Positions 1 through 6,333 of a stretch of 7,155 nt of DNA are shown one piece after another. Origin of the DNA: Kofleriaceae bacterium (lineage in GTDB: Bacteria > Myxococcota_A > Polyangia > Haliangiales > Haliangiaceae). A model generated the notes under the pieces. It did no database searches. It was not told the origin of the DNA and was given only the letters and a program-made list of their open reading frames with translations. Each line of letters begins with the position of its first letter. Position 1 is the stretch's first letter. The DNA lies in assembly GCA_024642805.1 (NCBI GenBank), contig JAHEAK010000265.1, forward strand, positions 1 to 7,155. The letters are read 5' to 3'. A program made the position numbers and the translations under genes.

Positions 1-1274
1 TCTCCGCCCCCAATGGCGATGCCTGGGTGCAGGTTCAAGGCGTGGACATTTCGCCACCGGAGGTGTCGTCGGCCATCTTGCGTGAGCTGCATGGCATTGC
101 CAACGCACACTTCGGTTCCGAGGTAGAACAGGCCATCATCACCGTGCCCGCTCACTTCGACAATGCGCAGCGCAAAGCGACCACCGACGCCGCTGCCATC
201 GCCGGACTCAAGGTGCGTCGATTGCTCAATGAGCCGACGGCGGCCGCTCTTGGCTATGGTGCGCATCGTGGCGCCGATCAGCGTCTTGCGGTTTGCGATC
301 TTGGCGGCGGCACATTCGACGTGAGCGTGGTCAACGTCGAGGACGGCGTCATCGAGGTCATCTCCTCGCAGGGCGACCTCTTTCTGGGCGGCGACGACGT
401 CGACCGCGCAATCATCAATGAGCTCTTGGGCGAGATCAAATCGGAGCACGGCCTCGACCTGGGCAAAGCTCCGGAGGCATTGCAGCGCTTGAAAGGCGAG
501 GTGGTCAGCGCCAAGCACGCCCTGAGCGAGGCGCGCAACGCAACCATCTCGCTCTTGCACCTGGGCGTCGGCTCGAGCGGCAAGGCCCTCGACTACAAGC
601 GCACCATCGAACGGAAGGAGCTCAATCGCTGGGTGGCACCGGTCCTAGCTCGTATCGAGGCACCGTGTCGCGAGGCCGCCGCGCGCTGTGGCCTCTCGAC
701 CAAGGACGTGGATGCCATCATCCTGGTTGGTGGCATGACCCGCATGCCTAGCATTCAAGCGCAGATCGCAGAGATCTTCGGACGCCCCCCTCTGAAGGTC
801 GTCAACCCCGATGAGATCGTGTCCATTGGTGCCGCGACGCAGTGCGCGATTCTCGATGGTCTAGTCGAAGACGTGGTGCTCCTCGACGTGACCTCGCGGG
901 CGCTTGGCCTACTGAGCGACGACGGCAAATATCAACAGGTGATTCCCCGCAACGCGACCATTCCCACTCGCGAGCACCGCATCGTCAACACCACCAAGGA
1001 CGATCAGACCGAGCTCTACTTCGAGGTCTACGAAGGCGAGTCGGCCAATGCTGGGGTCAATCGCCAGCTAGGCCGCTTTTTGTGCCGCGACTTGCCCAAG
1101 GCTCCGGCCGGCGACGTGATGCTGCTCGTCGAGTTTACGGTGGATGTCGACGGCATCCTGCGGGTCTCGACCTCGGAGTTGGCGACCGGCGAGCGCAAGG
1201 AGCTGCGCATGCTCGCCACGGCAGGCCTGTCGCGAGCGGACCTGTTGCGACTACGCGGCGCCAGAAGCGAGTAG
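1..1274 (+). CDS. Hsp70/DnaK-family chaperone, 5' end off window, lacks C-terminal lid
   Basis: ATP-dependent protein-folding chaperone of the cytoplasm. The frame is open from base 3 (SAPNGDAWV, matching the NGDAWVEV region near residue 98 of E. coli DnaK), so about 95 N-terminal residues are missing to the left. Visible nucleotide-binding motifs are NEPTAAALGYG (codons from 228), the phosphate-2 loop DLGGGTFD (from 297) and the adenosine motif VGGMTRMP (from 729). The interdomain linker VVLLD (873-887) is intact, followed by a full beta substrate-binding domain up to TAGLS. The protein then ends after LSRADLLRLRGARSE and a TAG, where DnaK would continue with over 100 residues of helical lid and tail. 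The expected total is about 517 residues against 638 for E. coli DnaK. In an ungapped alignment the substrate-arch residues M404 and A429 of DnaK become Asp and Thr. The 3' end overlaps the opposing ROK kinase gene by 24 bases. Family assignment is very secure; it is probably a specialised paralogue rather than the housekeeping dnaK. Confidence 0.95.
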   Translation, partial: SAPNGDAWVQVQGVDISPPEVSSAILRELHGIANAHFGSEVEQAIITVPAHFDNAQRKATTDAAAIAGLKVRRLLNEPTAAALGYGAHRGADQRLAVCDLGGGTFDVSVVNVEDGVIEVISSQGDLFLGGDDVDRAIINELLGEIKSEHGLDLGKAPEALQRLKGEVVSAKHALSEARNATISLLHLGVGSSGKALDYKRTIERKELNRWVAPVLARIEAPCREAAARCGLSTKDVDAIILVGGMTRMPSIQAQIAEIFGRPPLKVVNPDEIVSIGAATQCAILDGLVEDVVLLDVTSRALGLLSDDGKYQQVIPRNATIPTREHRIVNTTKDDQTELYFEVYEGESANAGVNRQLGRFLCRDLPKAPAGDVMLLVEFTVDVDGILRVSTSELATGERKELRMLATAGLSRADLLRLRGARSE

Positions 1275-2243
1275 CGCCGATCCGATCAGCCCGGCGTCAT
1301 CGCCGAGCATGGCATCCTCGATGCGCAGCCCGGCAAGCGCCGGTGGATTGACGGCGACCTCGAAGGCCGCCAAGACGTGGGCACGCAACACCGGTGTGCG
1401 CGACAAGAGGCCGCCACCGAGGACAAGCACCTTGGGATTGAAGAGGGTCACGGCATTGGCGATGGCGACCCCGAGCAGCGGCGCGACCTCGGAGTACAAA
1501 CACAGGGCGTAGTCGTCGCCTTCGTCGGCGGCGGCATCAAGGTGGCCAGGATTGACCTTGTCGGCGCCTCCGGCGAGGGCGATGGCCGCCGATCGCGCTC
1601 GCTTGTGAGAGAGCTCCTGCCGGGCGCGTGCTTGTAGGGCGGCGCCACCGACATAGGCTTCGACGCAGCCGTGCAGACCACAGCTGCAGGCGCGGGCGCT
1701 GTCGTCGAAGACGATCTTGGTGTGGCCGAGCTCGAGCGCGGAGTTGTTGGCACCTTCGACCAATCGGCCATCGATGACGGCGCCAGCGCCAATGCCCGTG
1801 CCTCCAAAGATGGCCAGCATGTCCTGACTGCCTCGGCCGGCACCAAGGGCGAACTCGCCGTAGGCGATGGCGTTGACGTCGTTGTAGACCGAGGCGGTAT
1901 AGCGCTCGCCGAGGCGTTTGCGCAGCATGGCTCCCAGTGGAACCTCGCGCCAACCAAAGTTGGGTGCGTTGGCAACCATGCCCTGCTTGCCGTTCAGCAT
2001 GCCGGCAAAACCAATTCCGACCGGGAGATGCAGCGCGCCCACCTGGGCCTCGCGCAAGAGCTCGGGAACCATTTTGGCCAGTCGCTCGACGATGTGCTCG
2101 GGGCTGCGATCGTCGCCGATGGCCTCACGACGTTGAACCAGAGGCGTGGTGACGCCTGCGTGACCAGAGCGCAGCCCTTGAAAGACCGCGGCTCGCAAGT
2201 TCGTGCCGCCCAGATCGAATCCAACCGCAATGTCGGAGCTCAT
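1251..2243 (-). CDS. ROK-family sugar kinase (glucokinase/mannokinase type)
   Basis: Cytoplasmic kinase of 330 residues that phosphorylates a hexose or amino sugar with ATP. The sequence shows the N-terminal phosphate loop DLGGTNLR (residues 10-17), the sugar-contact segment NAPNFGW (92-98), the catalytic-Asp motif NDVNAIAYGE (121-130, D122), GGTGIGAGAVIDG (147-159) and ELGH (171-174). The ROK zinc signature CSCGLHGC (186-193) has H174, C186, C188 and C193 as likely ligands. GGGLLSRTP and LGDDAGLIGSA complete the usual C-terminal fold. The ATG at 2243 is chosen because the family pattern starts right there and it overlaps the TGA of the preceding mutase as ATGA, implying translational coupling; no strong Shine-Dalgarno sequence is seen. 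No DNA-binding helix-turn-helix precedes the kinase, so it is an enzyme and not a ROK repressor. The exact sugar cannot be read from the sequence. The GDP-mannose neighbours make mannose or glucose the likely substrate (inference). Confidence 0.93.
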   Translation of the reverse strand: MSSDIAVGFDLGGTNLRAAVFQGLRSGHAGVTTPLVQRREAIGDDRSPEHIVERLAKMVPELLREAQVGALHLPVGIGFAGMLNGKQGMVANAPNFGWREVPLGAMLRKRLGERYTASVYNDVNAIAYGEFALGAGRGSQDMLAIFGGTGIGAGAVIDGRLVEGANNSALELGHTKIVFDDSARACSCGLHGCVEAYVGGAALQARARQELSHKRARSAAIALAGGADKVNPGHLDAAADEGDDYALCLYSEVAPLLGVAIANAVTLFNPKVLVLGGGLLSRTPVLRAHVLAAFEVAVNPPALAGLRIEDAMLGDDAGLIGSALLASGAA

Positions 2244-3661
2244 CGTTGGTGTCTTTCTGGCGCAGAACCCAGGTCTGTCGCCTTGCCTTTGGCTACTCGG
2301 ATCTCGTTCTCCAAGAGCGCGTGAATCGCGTGCATGCGCTCGGCATTCTCCGCTTCGCAGCGCAGCACCAGACTGGGCTGGGTGTTGGATGCGCGGACCA
2401 GACCCCATCCATCTCCAAAGTTCGCTCGAACCCCATCGACATCGATGACCGAGCGCACGTCTTCGCGCTCGCGCAGGCGGCGAGTGACTTCGGCAACCAC
2501 GGCAAACTTGATCTCGTCAGCGCACTCCACGCGTATCTCGGGCGTGTTGACCATGCGCGGCAGGGTGTCGTACAGCTCAGCCAGCGTGGCCTGGCCCTGG
2601 CTAAGAATTTCTAGTAGACGTGCGCCGGCGTAGACGCCATCATCAAAACCCAAGAAGCGATGAGCGAAGAAGATGTGTCCGCTCATCTCGCCGGCAAGAA
2701 GCGCACCGCACTCTTTCATCTTGGCCTTGATGAGTGAGTGACCGACGCGGCTCATGATGGGCTTGCCACCCGACTTTTCGAGCTCGTCGTAGAGGGCCTG
2801 CGAGCACTTCACTTCACCGATGATGCTGGCGCCAGGAACCTCATCGAGCAGCGCGCGGCCCAGCAGGATGAGCAGTTGATCGCCCCAGAGCACGCGGCCT
2901 TGGCTGTCTACGGCGCCAACTCGATCGGCGTCGCCATCGAGAGCGATGCCCAGATCCGCGCCGTGCTCGAGGACGGCCGCTTTGAGATCGGCAAGGTTGC
3001 TCTCGACGGTTGGGTCGGGGTGGTGATTGGGAAAACGCCCATCCATCTTGCAGTACAGCTCGACGACCTCGAAGCCAAGGGAGCGATAGAGGGCCAGGGC
3101 AGGCGGTCCACCGGTGCCGTTGCCCGCATCGACGACGAGCTTGGGGCGCGCTGTGCCCAGGGTGAGCGTCGAGCGCGCGTAGTCGAGGTAGGCCTCTAGC
3201 ATGTCCTTTTGGAGCAGGTTGCCTGGCTCGCTGCAGCCTCGGAAATCGCGCTTCTCGATGCGCTCTCGCACAGCCACGATCTCGTCGCCGTAGATCGAGT
3301 GCTTGCCGCGCAGCATCTTGAAGCCGTTGTCCTCGGCGGGATTGTGCGAGCCGGTGATGATGACCGAACCGGCGACCTCTTCCTGGAATGCCGTGAAGTA
3401 CAGAATCGGTGTAGAGACCACACCGATGTCGAGCACGTTGGCACCACACATACGCAGTCCGGCAGTGAGGGCTTCGAAGAGTCGCGGCGAGGTGAGGCGG
3501 CAGTCGCGACCGACAGCCACGGTGATGGAGCCCTTGTCATGCTCCTTGGCTGCGAAGAGATGACTGGCCAGCGCCTGTCCAAGGTCACGGACCAGAGCGT
3601 CATCGAGGTCGCGCTCGGCAACGCCTCGAATATCGTACTCGCGAAAGATGCGCTTGTTCAT
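2240..3661 (-). CDS. algC: Phosphomannomutase/phosphoglucomutase (AlgC type)
   Basis: Interconverts mannose-6-phosphate and mannose-1-phosphate, and usually the glucose forms too, through a phosphoserine enzyme and a bis-phosphate intermediate. The 473-residue protein has all four alpha-D-phosphohexomutase domains. The N-terminus reads FREYDIRG (residues 6-13). The active-site phosphoserine lies in TGSHNP (S105), the metal loop is DGDADR (242-247), the sugar-specificity loop is GEMSGH (324-329), and the phosphate-binding loop is RASNTQP (423-429). Spacing and length closely match Pseudomonas AlgC. I chose the ATG at 3661 (MNKRIFREYDIRG, as in AlgC) over an in-frame TTG at 3670; the ribosome binding site is weak either way. 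It starts 14 bases after the guanylyltransferase stop and ends in an ATGA overlap with the kinase, so the three genes are almost certainly one transcript. The family is certain; preference for mannose over glucose is inferred from the neighbours. Confidence 0.95.
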   Translation of the reverse strand: MNKRIFREYDIRGVAERDLDDALVRDLGQALASHLFAAKEHDKGSITVAVGRDCRLTSPRLFEALTAGLRMCGANVLDIGVVSTPILYFTAFQEEVAGSVIITGSHNPAEDNGFKMLRGKHSIYGDEIVAVRERIEKRDFRGCSEPGNLLQKDMLEAYLDYARSTLTLGTARPKLVVDAGNGTGGPPALALYRSLGFEVVELYCKMDGRFPNHHPDPTVESNLADLKAAVLEHGADLGIALDGDADRVGAVDSQGRVLWGDQLLILLGRALLDEVPGASIIGEVKCSQALYDELEKSGGKPIMSRVGHSLIKAKMKECGALLAGEMSGHIFFAHRFLGFDDGVYAGARLLEILSQGQATLAELYDTLPRMVNTPEIRVECADEIKFAVVAEVTRRLREREDVRSVIDVDGVRANFGDGWGLVRASNTQPSLVLRCEAENAERMHAIHALLENEIRVAKGKATDLGSAPERHQR

Positions 3662-3675
3662 ATGTGCCAATCGGT

Positions 3676-4752
3676 TTACAGGAAGCGCTGCAGGGACGCC
3701 GCGCGTAGGGATTCCACCAGGTTTCGCACGTCCTGGGCGCGATCGCGAGGCAGGATGAGCGTGGCATCGCCACTTTGCACCACGACCATGTTGCTCACGC
3801 CGGCCATAGCGATGAGCTTGCCTTCGTCGGCCACGATGATGTTGTTGCGCGCGTCGTAGGTGATGGCCTTGCCCACTTTGATGTTGTCATCTGCGTCGGC
3901 AGCGAGATAGTCAGCCAGTGCGGTCCACGAGCCGACATCGTTCCATCCGAAGTCGCCTGCCAAGGTGAGGACCGGTGAGGTCTTTTCCATGATCCCGTAG
4001 TCGATGGAAAGCGAGGGCAGCGTGGGATAGATGCGCTGGCAAACGGCGTCGGCGGCATCGGTGCCGAGAGCGTCGGCGATTTCGCGCAGGCCGGCGCCGG
4101 TCTCTGGCATCCACGTGTCGATCTCGTCGAGCAGGTAGCGAGCCTTCACGAAGAACATGCCGGCGTTCCACAAATAGTCGCCACGGGCCAGGTAGCTGGC
4201 CAGGTAGTGCTCGGCGGTGGCGGCATCTGGCTTTTCGACGAAGGCATCGACACCGCGAAGCTCGCCGACAAGGGCGCTGCCGAGTTTCAAGTACCCGTAG
4301 CCGGTCTCGGGACGAGTGGGCACGATGCCGACGGTCACCACGGCCTCGTGCTCTTCGGCGGCCGCAAAGGCCAGCTCCGTGATGCGGCGAAACTCGTCTC
4401 CCTGAGCGATGTGCTGATCGGATGGCAAGGCGGCCATGATCGCGTCGGGATCGCGATGCAAGAGGTGGACAGCGGCGAGCCCGAGGGCCGGCGCCGTGTT
4501 GCGCGCGCTTGGCTCGGAGATGATGTGGCCAGGGGCGAGCGCGGGCAGATCGGCCTGTACCAGCGCAGCTTGCTCTTCCGCCGTGACCACGTAGAGGCGG
4601 TCACCACACACGGGCTGCAGGCGTTCGGCGGTGGCGGCGAGCAGGCTCTGCGTCCCGGTTCCCAGACTCAGGAATTGCTTCGGGCGCGCACGCCGCGAGG
4701 CCGGCCACAGGCGTGTGCCGCCGCCGCCGGCGAGAATGACACCGTGTCGCAT
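3676..4752 (-). CDS. manC: Mannose-1-phosphate guanylyltransferase (GDP-mannose pyrophosphorylase)
   Basis: Makes GDP-mannose from mannose-1-phosphate and GTP in the cytoplasm, feeding polysaccharide, lipopolysaccharide or glycoconjugate synthesis. The 358-residue protein is the nucleotidyltransferase domain alone, without the C-terminal isomerase domain of the long bifunctional ManC/AlgA enzymes. It shows the signature GGGGTRLWPASR with the PKQF lysine (residues 9-27, K25), EPSARNTAPA (80-89), LPSDQHI (109-115), VPTRPETGYGY (144-154), FVEKPD (171-176), LWNAGMF (194-200), DYGIMEK (251-257) and GWNDVGSW (269-276). The ATG at 4752 lies directly before the signature (MRHGVILAGG), so the start is firm, although no clear Shine-Dalgarno sequence precedes it. 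It is the first gene of the three-gene minus-strand unit. Only about 27 bases separate it from the terminator tail of the preceding lipoprotein gene, and I see no good promoter there. Confidence 0.95.
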   Translation of the reverse strand: MRHGVILAGGGGTRLWPASRRARPKQFLSLGTGTQSLLAATAERLQPVCGDRLYVVTAEEQAALVQADLPALAPGHIISEPSARNTAPALGLAAVHLLHRDPDAIMAALPSDQHIAQGDEFRRITELAFAAAEEHEAVVTVGIVPTRPETGYGYLKLGSALVGELRGVDAFVEKPDAATAEHYLASYLARGDYLWNAGMFFVKARYLLDEIDTWMPETGAGLREIADALGTDAADAVCQRIYPTLPSLSIDYGIMEKTSPVLTLAGDFGWNDVGSWTALADYLAADADDNIKVGKAITYDARNNIIVADEGKLIAMAGVSNMVVVQSGDATLILPRDRAQDVRNLVESLRAASLQRFL

Positions 4753-4779
4753 GCGCCCATCGTGCTGAACATGCTGCCC

Positions 4780-4815
4780 GAAAACAAGAGCGGCGTCCCT
4801 GGGAAGGAACGCCGC
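4780..4815 (-). terminator. Intrinsic terminator of the calcium-site lipoprotein gene
   Basis: Read on the minus strand, 4815 to 4790 folds into a 10-base-pair stem (GCGGCGTTCC with GGGACGCCGC, one G-U pair) closed by the six-base loop TTCCCA. It is followed at once by the T-rich tail TCTTGTTTT (4789-4781). The G-U position becomes an A-C mismatch in plus-strand RNA, so the hairpin favours the minus direction. It lies 37 bases after the lipoprotein stop and about 28 bases before the manC start, so it separates the two transcription units or acts as a partial brake between them. Confidence 0.75.
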
Positions 4816-4851
4816 CCGTGAACTGCGAGATGCGCAGCGTAGAACTACAGC

Positions 4852-5871
4852 TTAGATGCCAGCAGGCAGCGTGAAGCTGGCGCCAACACCGGCAAAGCCC
4901 ACACCGATCGACAGCGAGTCTTCGACGCCATCGGAGTTGGGATTGAAATTGCCGTCGGCATCGAGAAGATCGAGGTCGGGGTTGCGCAGCGTGGCGTCGA
5001 TGAGGCTGTTGCTCATGAGCTCCTCGAGGGGGACAGCGCAGTCGCCGTCGGCATCGAAGAAGTCGAGGACCGCGCCACCGGAGCTACCGGCTTCGCAGTT
5101 GCAGTTGGTGCCTTCGGGGGCGCAGGACTTGGCGATGAGGTCGACCAGAAGCGACTGCACCGATGGCATCAGCTTGTTGTCGACGTCGTCGGCCGTGATG
5201 GCGCCGCCGAGCTTGCCCGACATCAGGTTGGTGGCACTGACGCTCACGTCGAGGTGGGCGGCAATGAGGTCCAGCTTGAGAGGAGCGGTGTCGCCCAGAG
5301 GAAGCTCGATGGACACCGAGCCAGGGCCAGCCAGGAGAGCACCACCGGAGAGGGTTCCGGCGATGACGGCGTCAGCGGGCGAGTTGGCCGCGATGTCGAA
5401 GGTCGCGTCGCCAGAGAACTGCTTGCCACAGGTGGTCAGATCATCGGGATTGGTGCAAGCGGCCGGCGTTGGATTCTCGCCGAAGAAGACGTAGGTGCCG
5501 ACGCCGTTGGCGTTGACCAGGTCCGTCGCTTTGATGTTGGCGAGCAGGATGAAGGAAGCGGCTGCCAGCTGCTCATCGACGCCGGTTTGCAGATCGAGAC
5601 CGGCCGTCGCGGCCAGGCTGCCGAGCAGACCACCAAGGGCGTTGTCGCCAAGGCCATCCCCGTCGAGATCCTGCGCAACCGCCGTCGCCTGGGTGGCGTT
5701 GGCTGGCACGGTCAACTCGCTCACCACGAACTGGGTATCCGTGCCGGTGGGATCGATTTCAACTGGATCGGGGTCGTTGCCACCGCCACCGCTGTCACCG
5801 CCGCAGGCGATAAGACCGAAGGATGCGGTTGCAGCAAGGCTGAGAACAGAGATGGTTTTGATAAGGGACAT
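4852..5871 (-). CDS. Lipoprotein with EF-hand-like calcium-binding motifs
   Basis: A 339-residue predicted envelope lipoprotein of unknown role. The N-terminus has a lysine (K5), a hydrophobic core and the lipobox LIAC, with C23 as the lipidated residue, followed by a Gly/Asp linker (24-36) typical of surface-tethered lipoproteins. Three Asp-rich calcium-type loops are visible: DLDGDG (68-73), a canonical 12-residue EF-hand loop DADGDCAVPLEE (273-284, Asp at 1, 3 and 5, Glu at 12), and DADGN (304-308) near the C-terminus. Six further cysteines (139, 148, 250, 257, 259, 278) could form disulfides after export. The middle is rich in short beta-like segments. DLDGDG followed by DNALG, and the closing DSLSIGVGF block, remind me of a myxobacterial lipoprotein group, but I could not search for it. 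The start is the ATG at 5871, with GGAG at 5888-5885, rather far away at 13 bases. The gene is monocistronic, ending at the strong terminator. Lipoprotein status is well supported; the function is unknown. Confidence 0.88.
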   Translation of the reverse strand: MSLIKTISVLSLAATASFGLIACGGDSGGGGNDPDPVEIDPTGTDTQFVVSELTVPANATQATAVAQDLDGDGLGDNALGGLLGSLAATAGLDLQTGVDEQLAAASFILLANIKATDLVNANGVGTYVFFGENPTPAACTNPDDLTTCGKQFSGDATFDIAANSPADAVIAGTLSGGALLAGPGSVSIELPLGDTAPLKLDLIAAHLDVSVSATNLMSGKLGGAITADDVDNKLMPSVQSLLVDLIAKSCAPEGTNCNCEAGSSGGAVLDFFDADGDCAVPLEELMSNSLIDATLRNPDLDLLDADGNFNPNSDGVEDSLSIGVGFAGVGASFTLPAGI

Positions 5872-5934
5872 GTTCTTGGTAAGACTCCAAATCTAGATGG
5901 GCGCTAATGGGGCAGAAAATTCTGTACGAGAGCT

Positions 5935-5964
5935 CTTGTATCTCATCCAACTCTGTCGAATCAA
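5935..5964 (-). promoter_or_regulatory. Possible sigma70-type promoter for the lipoprotein gene
   Basis: On the minus strand, TTGATT (5964-5959) and TACAAG (5940-5935) are separated by 18 bases. Each matches four of six consensus positions. The -10 element lies about 63 bases upstream of the ATG at 5871. The match is moderate and other start points are possible in this less GC-rich 160-base gap between divergent genes. Confidence 0.35.
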
Positions 5965-6020
5965 GGGGGCTTTCCCCTGCTACGGGCCCCATAGCGTGCA
6001 TTTGGGGTGCAACCTAAACT

Positions 6021-6024
6021 AGGA
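6021..6024 (+). promoter_or_regulatory. Ribosome binding site of the small membrane protein
   Basis: AGGA at 6021-6024 sits seven bases before the GTG at 6032. It fixes the start, because the in-frame TAG at 6020-6022 allows no longer version and the two ATGs at 6024 and 6027 are in another frame that soon stops. Confidence 0.6.
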
Positions 6025-6031
6025 TGATGCG

Positions 6032-6211
6032 GTGCGTCTGCTGGGATTACTGCTGCTAGTCGTGGGCACCCTTGGAGGCGGCTTCAGCGTGCGCAATACC
6101 TTAGCGCGAGGGCGTCCTGGGGACGTGGCGTTTGCAGTCCTCACCTGGGTGTGTGTGCTCGTGGGACTTTTGGGTGCTGCACTTTTTTTCGTGCCCGGCT
6201 TTTTGGGTTGA
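6032..6211 (+). CDS. Small two-helix membrane protein (59 residues)
   Basis: An unrecognised small inner-membrane protein. The GTG start follows an AGGA sequence at good spacing and the frame closes with TGA at 6209-6211. The translation has a first hydrophobic helix (about residues 3-20, LLGLLLLVVGTLGGG), a short basic loop with Asp (RNTLARGRPGD, 21-31), and a second helix (about 32-57) ending in FFVPGFLG. A basic loop between two clean helices is what a real hairpin membrane protein looks like, with the loop expected on the cytoplasmic side. It is divergent from the lipoprotein gene and convergent with the four-helix membrane protein. No clear promoter is visible. Codon third positions are less GC-rich than in its neighbours, and a run of seven T (6183-6189) crosses the LFF codons, a place where sequencing or ribosomal slippage could matter. 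No homologous family comes to mind. It could be a chance open frame, but the start signal and composition argue for a gene. Confidence 0.6.
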   Translation: MRLLGLLLLVVGTLGGGFSVRNTLARGRPGDVAFAVLTWVCVLVGLLGAALFFVPGFLG

Positions 6212-6213
6212 GC

Positions 6214-6230
6214 GGGCTGGGATCCAGCTC
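6214..6230 (+). terminator. Hairpin just after the small membrane protein gene
   Basis: In plus-strand RNA, 6214-6220 pairs with 6224-6230 (seven pairs, one G-U) around a GAT loop, beginning three bases after the TGA. No T-run follows, so it is at best a weak or factor-dependent terminator, or an end-protecting hairpin. Confidence 0.3.
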
Positions 6231-6234
6231 ACAT

Positions 6235-6256
6235 GGTGGCTATGAGGTGGCCATGA
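6235..6256. repeat. Imperfect tandem duplication, 11-base unit
   Basis: GGTGGCTATGA (6235-6245) is followed directly by GGTGGCCATGA (6246-6256), ten of eleven bases identical. It lies in the 122-base gap between two convergent genes, together with a run of eight C at 6278-6285. Confidence 0.55.
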
Positions 6257-6291
6257 GCTTCGGCCCACATGATGCGACCCCCCCCGCGTGG

Positions 6292-6322
6292 TTCAAGCCG
6301 TGCTTCAAGCCGTGCTTCAGCC
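6292..6322. repeat. Tandem repeat, 12-base unit, about 2.6 copies
   Basis: TTCAAGCCGTGC occurs twice head to tail (6292-6303 and 6304-6315), followed by a shortened third copy TTCAGCC (6316-6322) that has lost one A. The unit contains the inverted pair GCTT/AAGC, so single-stranded forms could fold weakly. It lies just downstream of the stop of the four-helix membrane protein and looks like replication-slippage growth rather than a functional array. Confidence 0.7.
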
Positions 6323-6333
6323 AGGGGTGAGTG

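Noticed and set aside
1292..1305. Hairpin CGGCG-TCAT-CGCCG downstream of the Hsp70 stop
   Set aside because: Only five pairs, no T-tail, and it encodes the conserved C-terminus of the opposing kinase.
842..1351. Overlapping plus-strand frame that might carry the missing Hsp70 lid after a frameshift
   Set aside because: Its translation is Arg-rich and not helical-lid-like, and the Hsp70 frame stays conserved up to TAGLS, so no frameshift is indicated.
1671..2324. 217-codon plus-strand open frame
   Set aside because: It lies antisense to the kinase and mutase genes, whose conserved motifs are certain; its translation has no recognisable domain and is explained by GC-rich codon bias.
3209..3859. 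216-codon plus-strand open frame
   Set aside because: Antisense to the mutase and guanylyltransferase, spanning their junction, with no family motif.
4207..4821. 204-codon plus-strand open frame
   Set aside because: Antisense to manC and crossing the terminator hairpin; it has a Gly/Arg-rich shadow composition and no motif.
5254..5907. 217-codon plus-strand open frame
   Set aside because: Antisense to the lipoprotein gene, which has a lipobox and calcium loops; the plus-strand translation is featureless.
5964..5980. AGGGG...CCCCT hairpin upstream of the lipoprotein gene
   Set aside because: A short stem without a T-run on either strand. It directly abuts the proposed -35 element and could be an operator, but nothing supports that.
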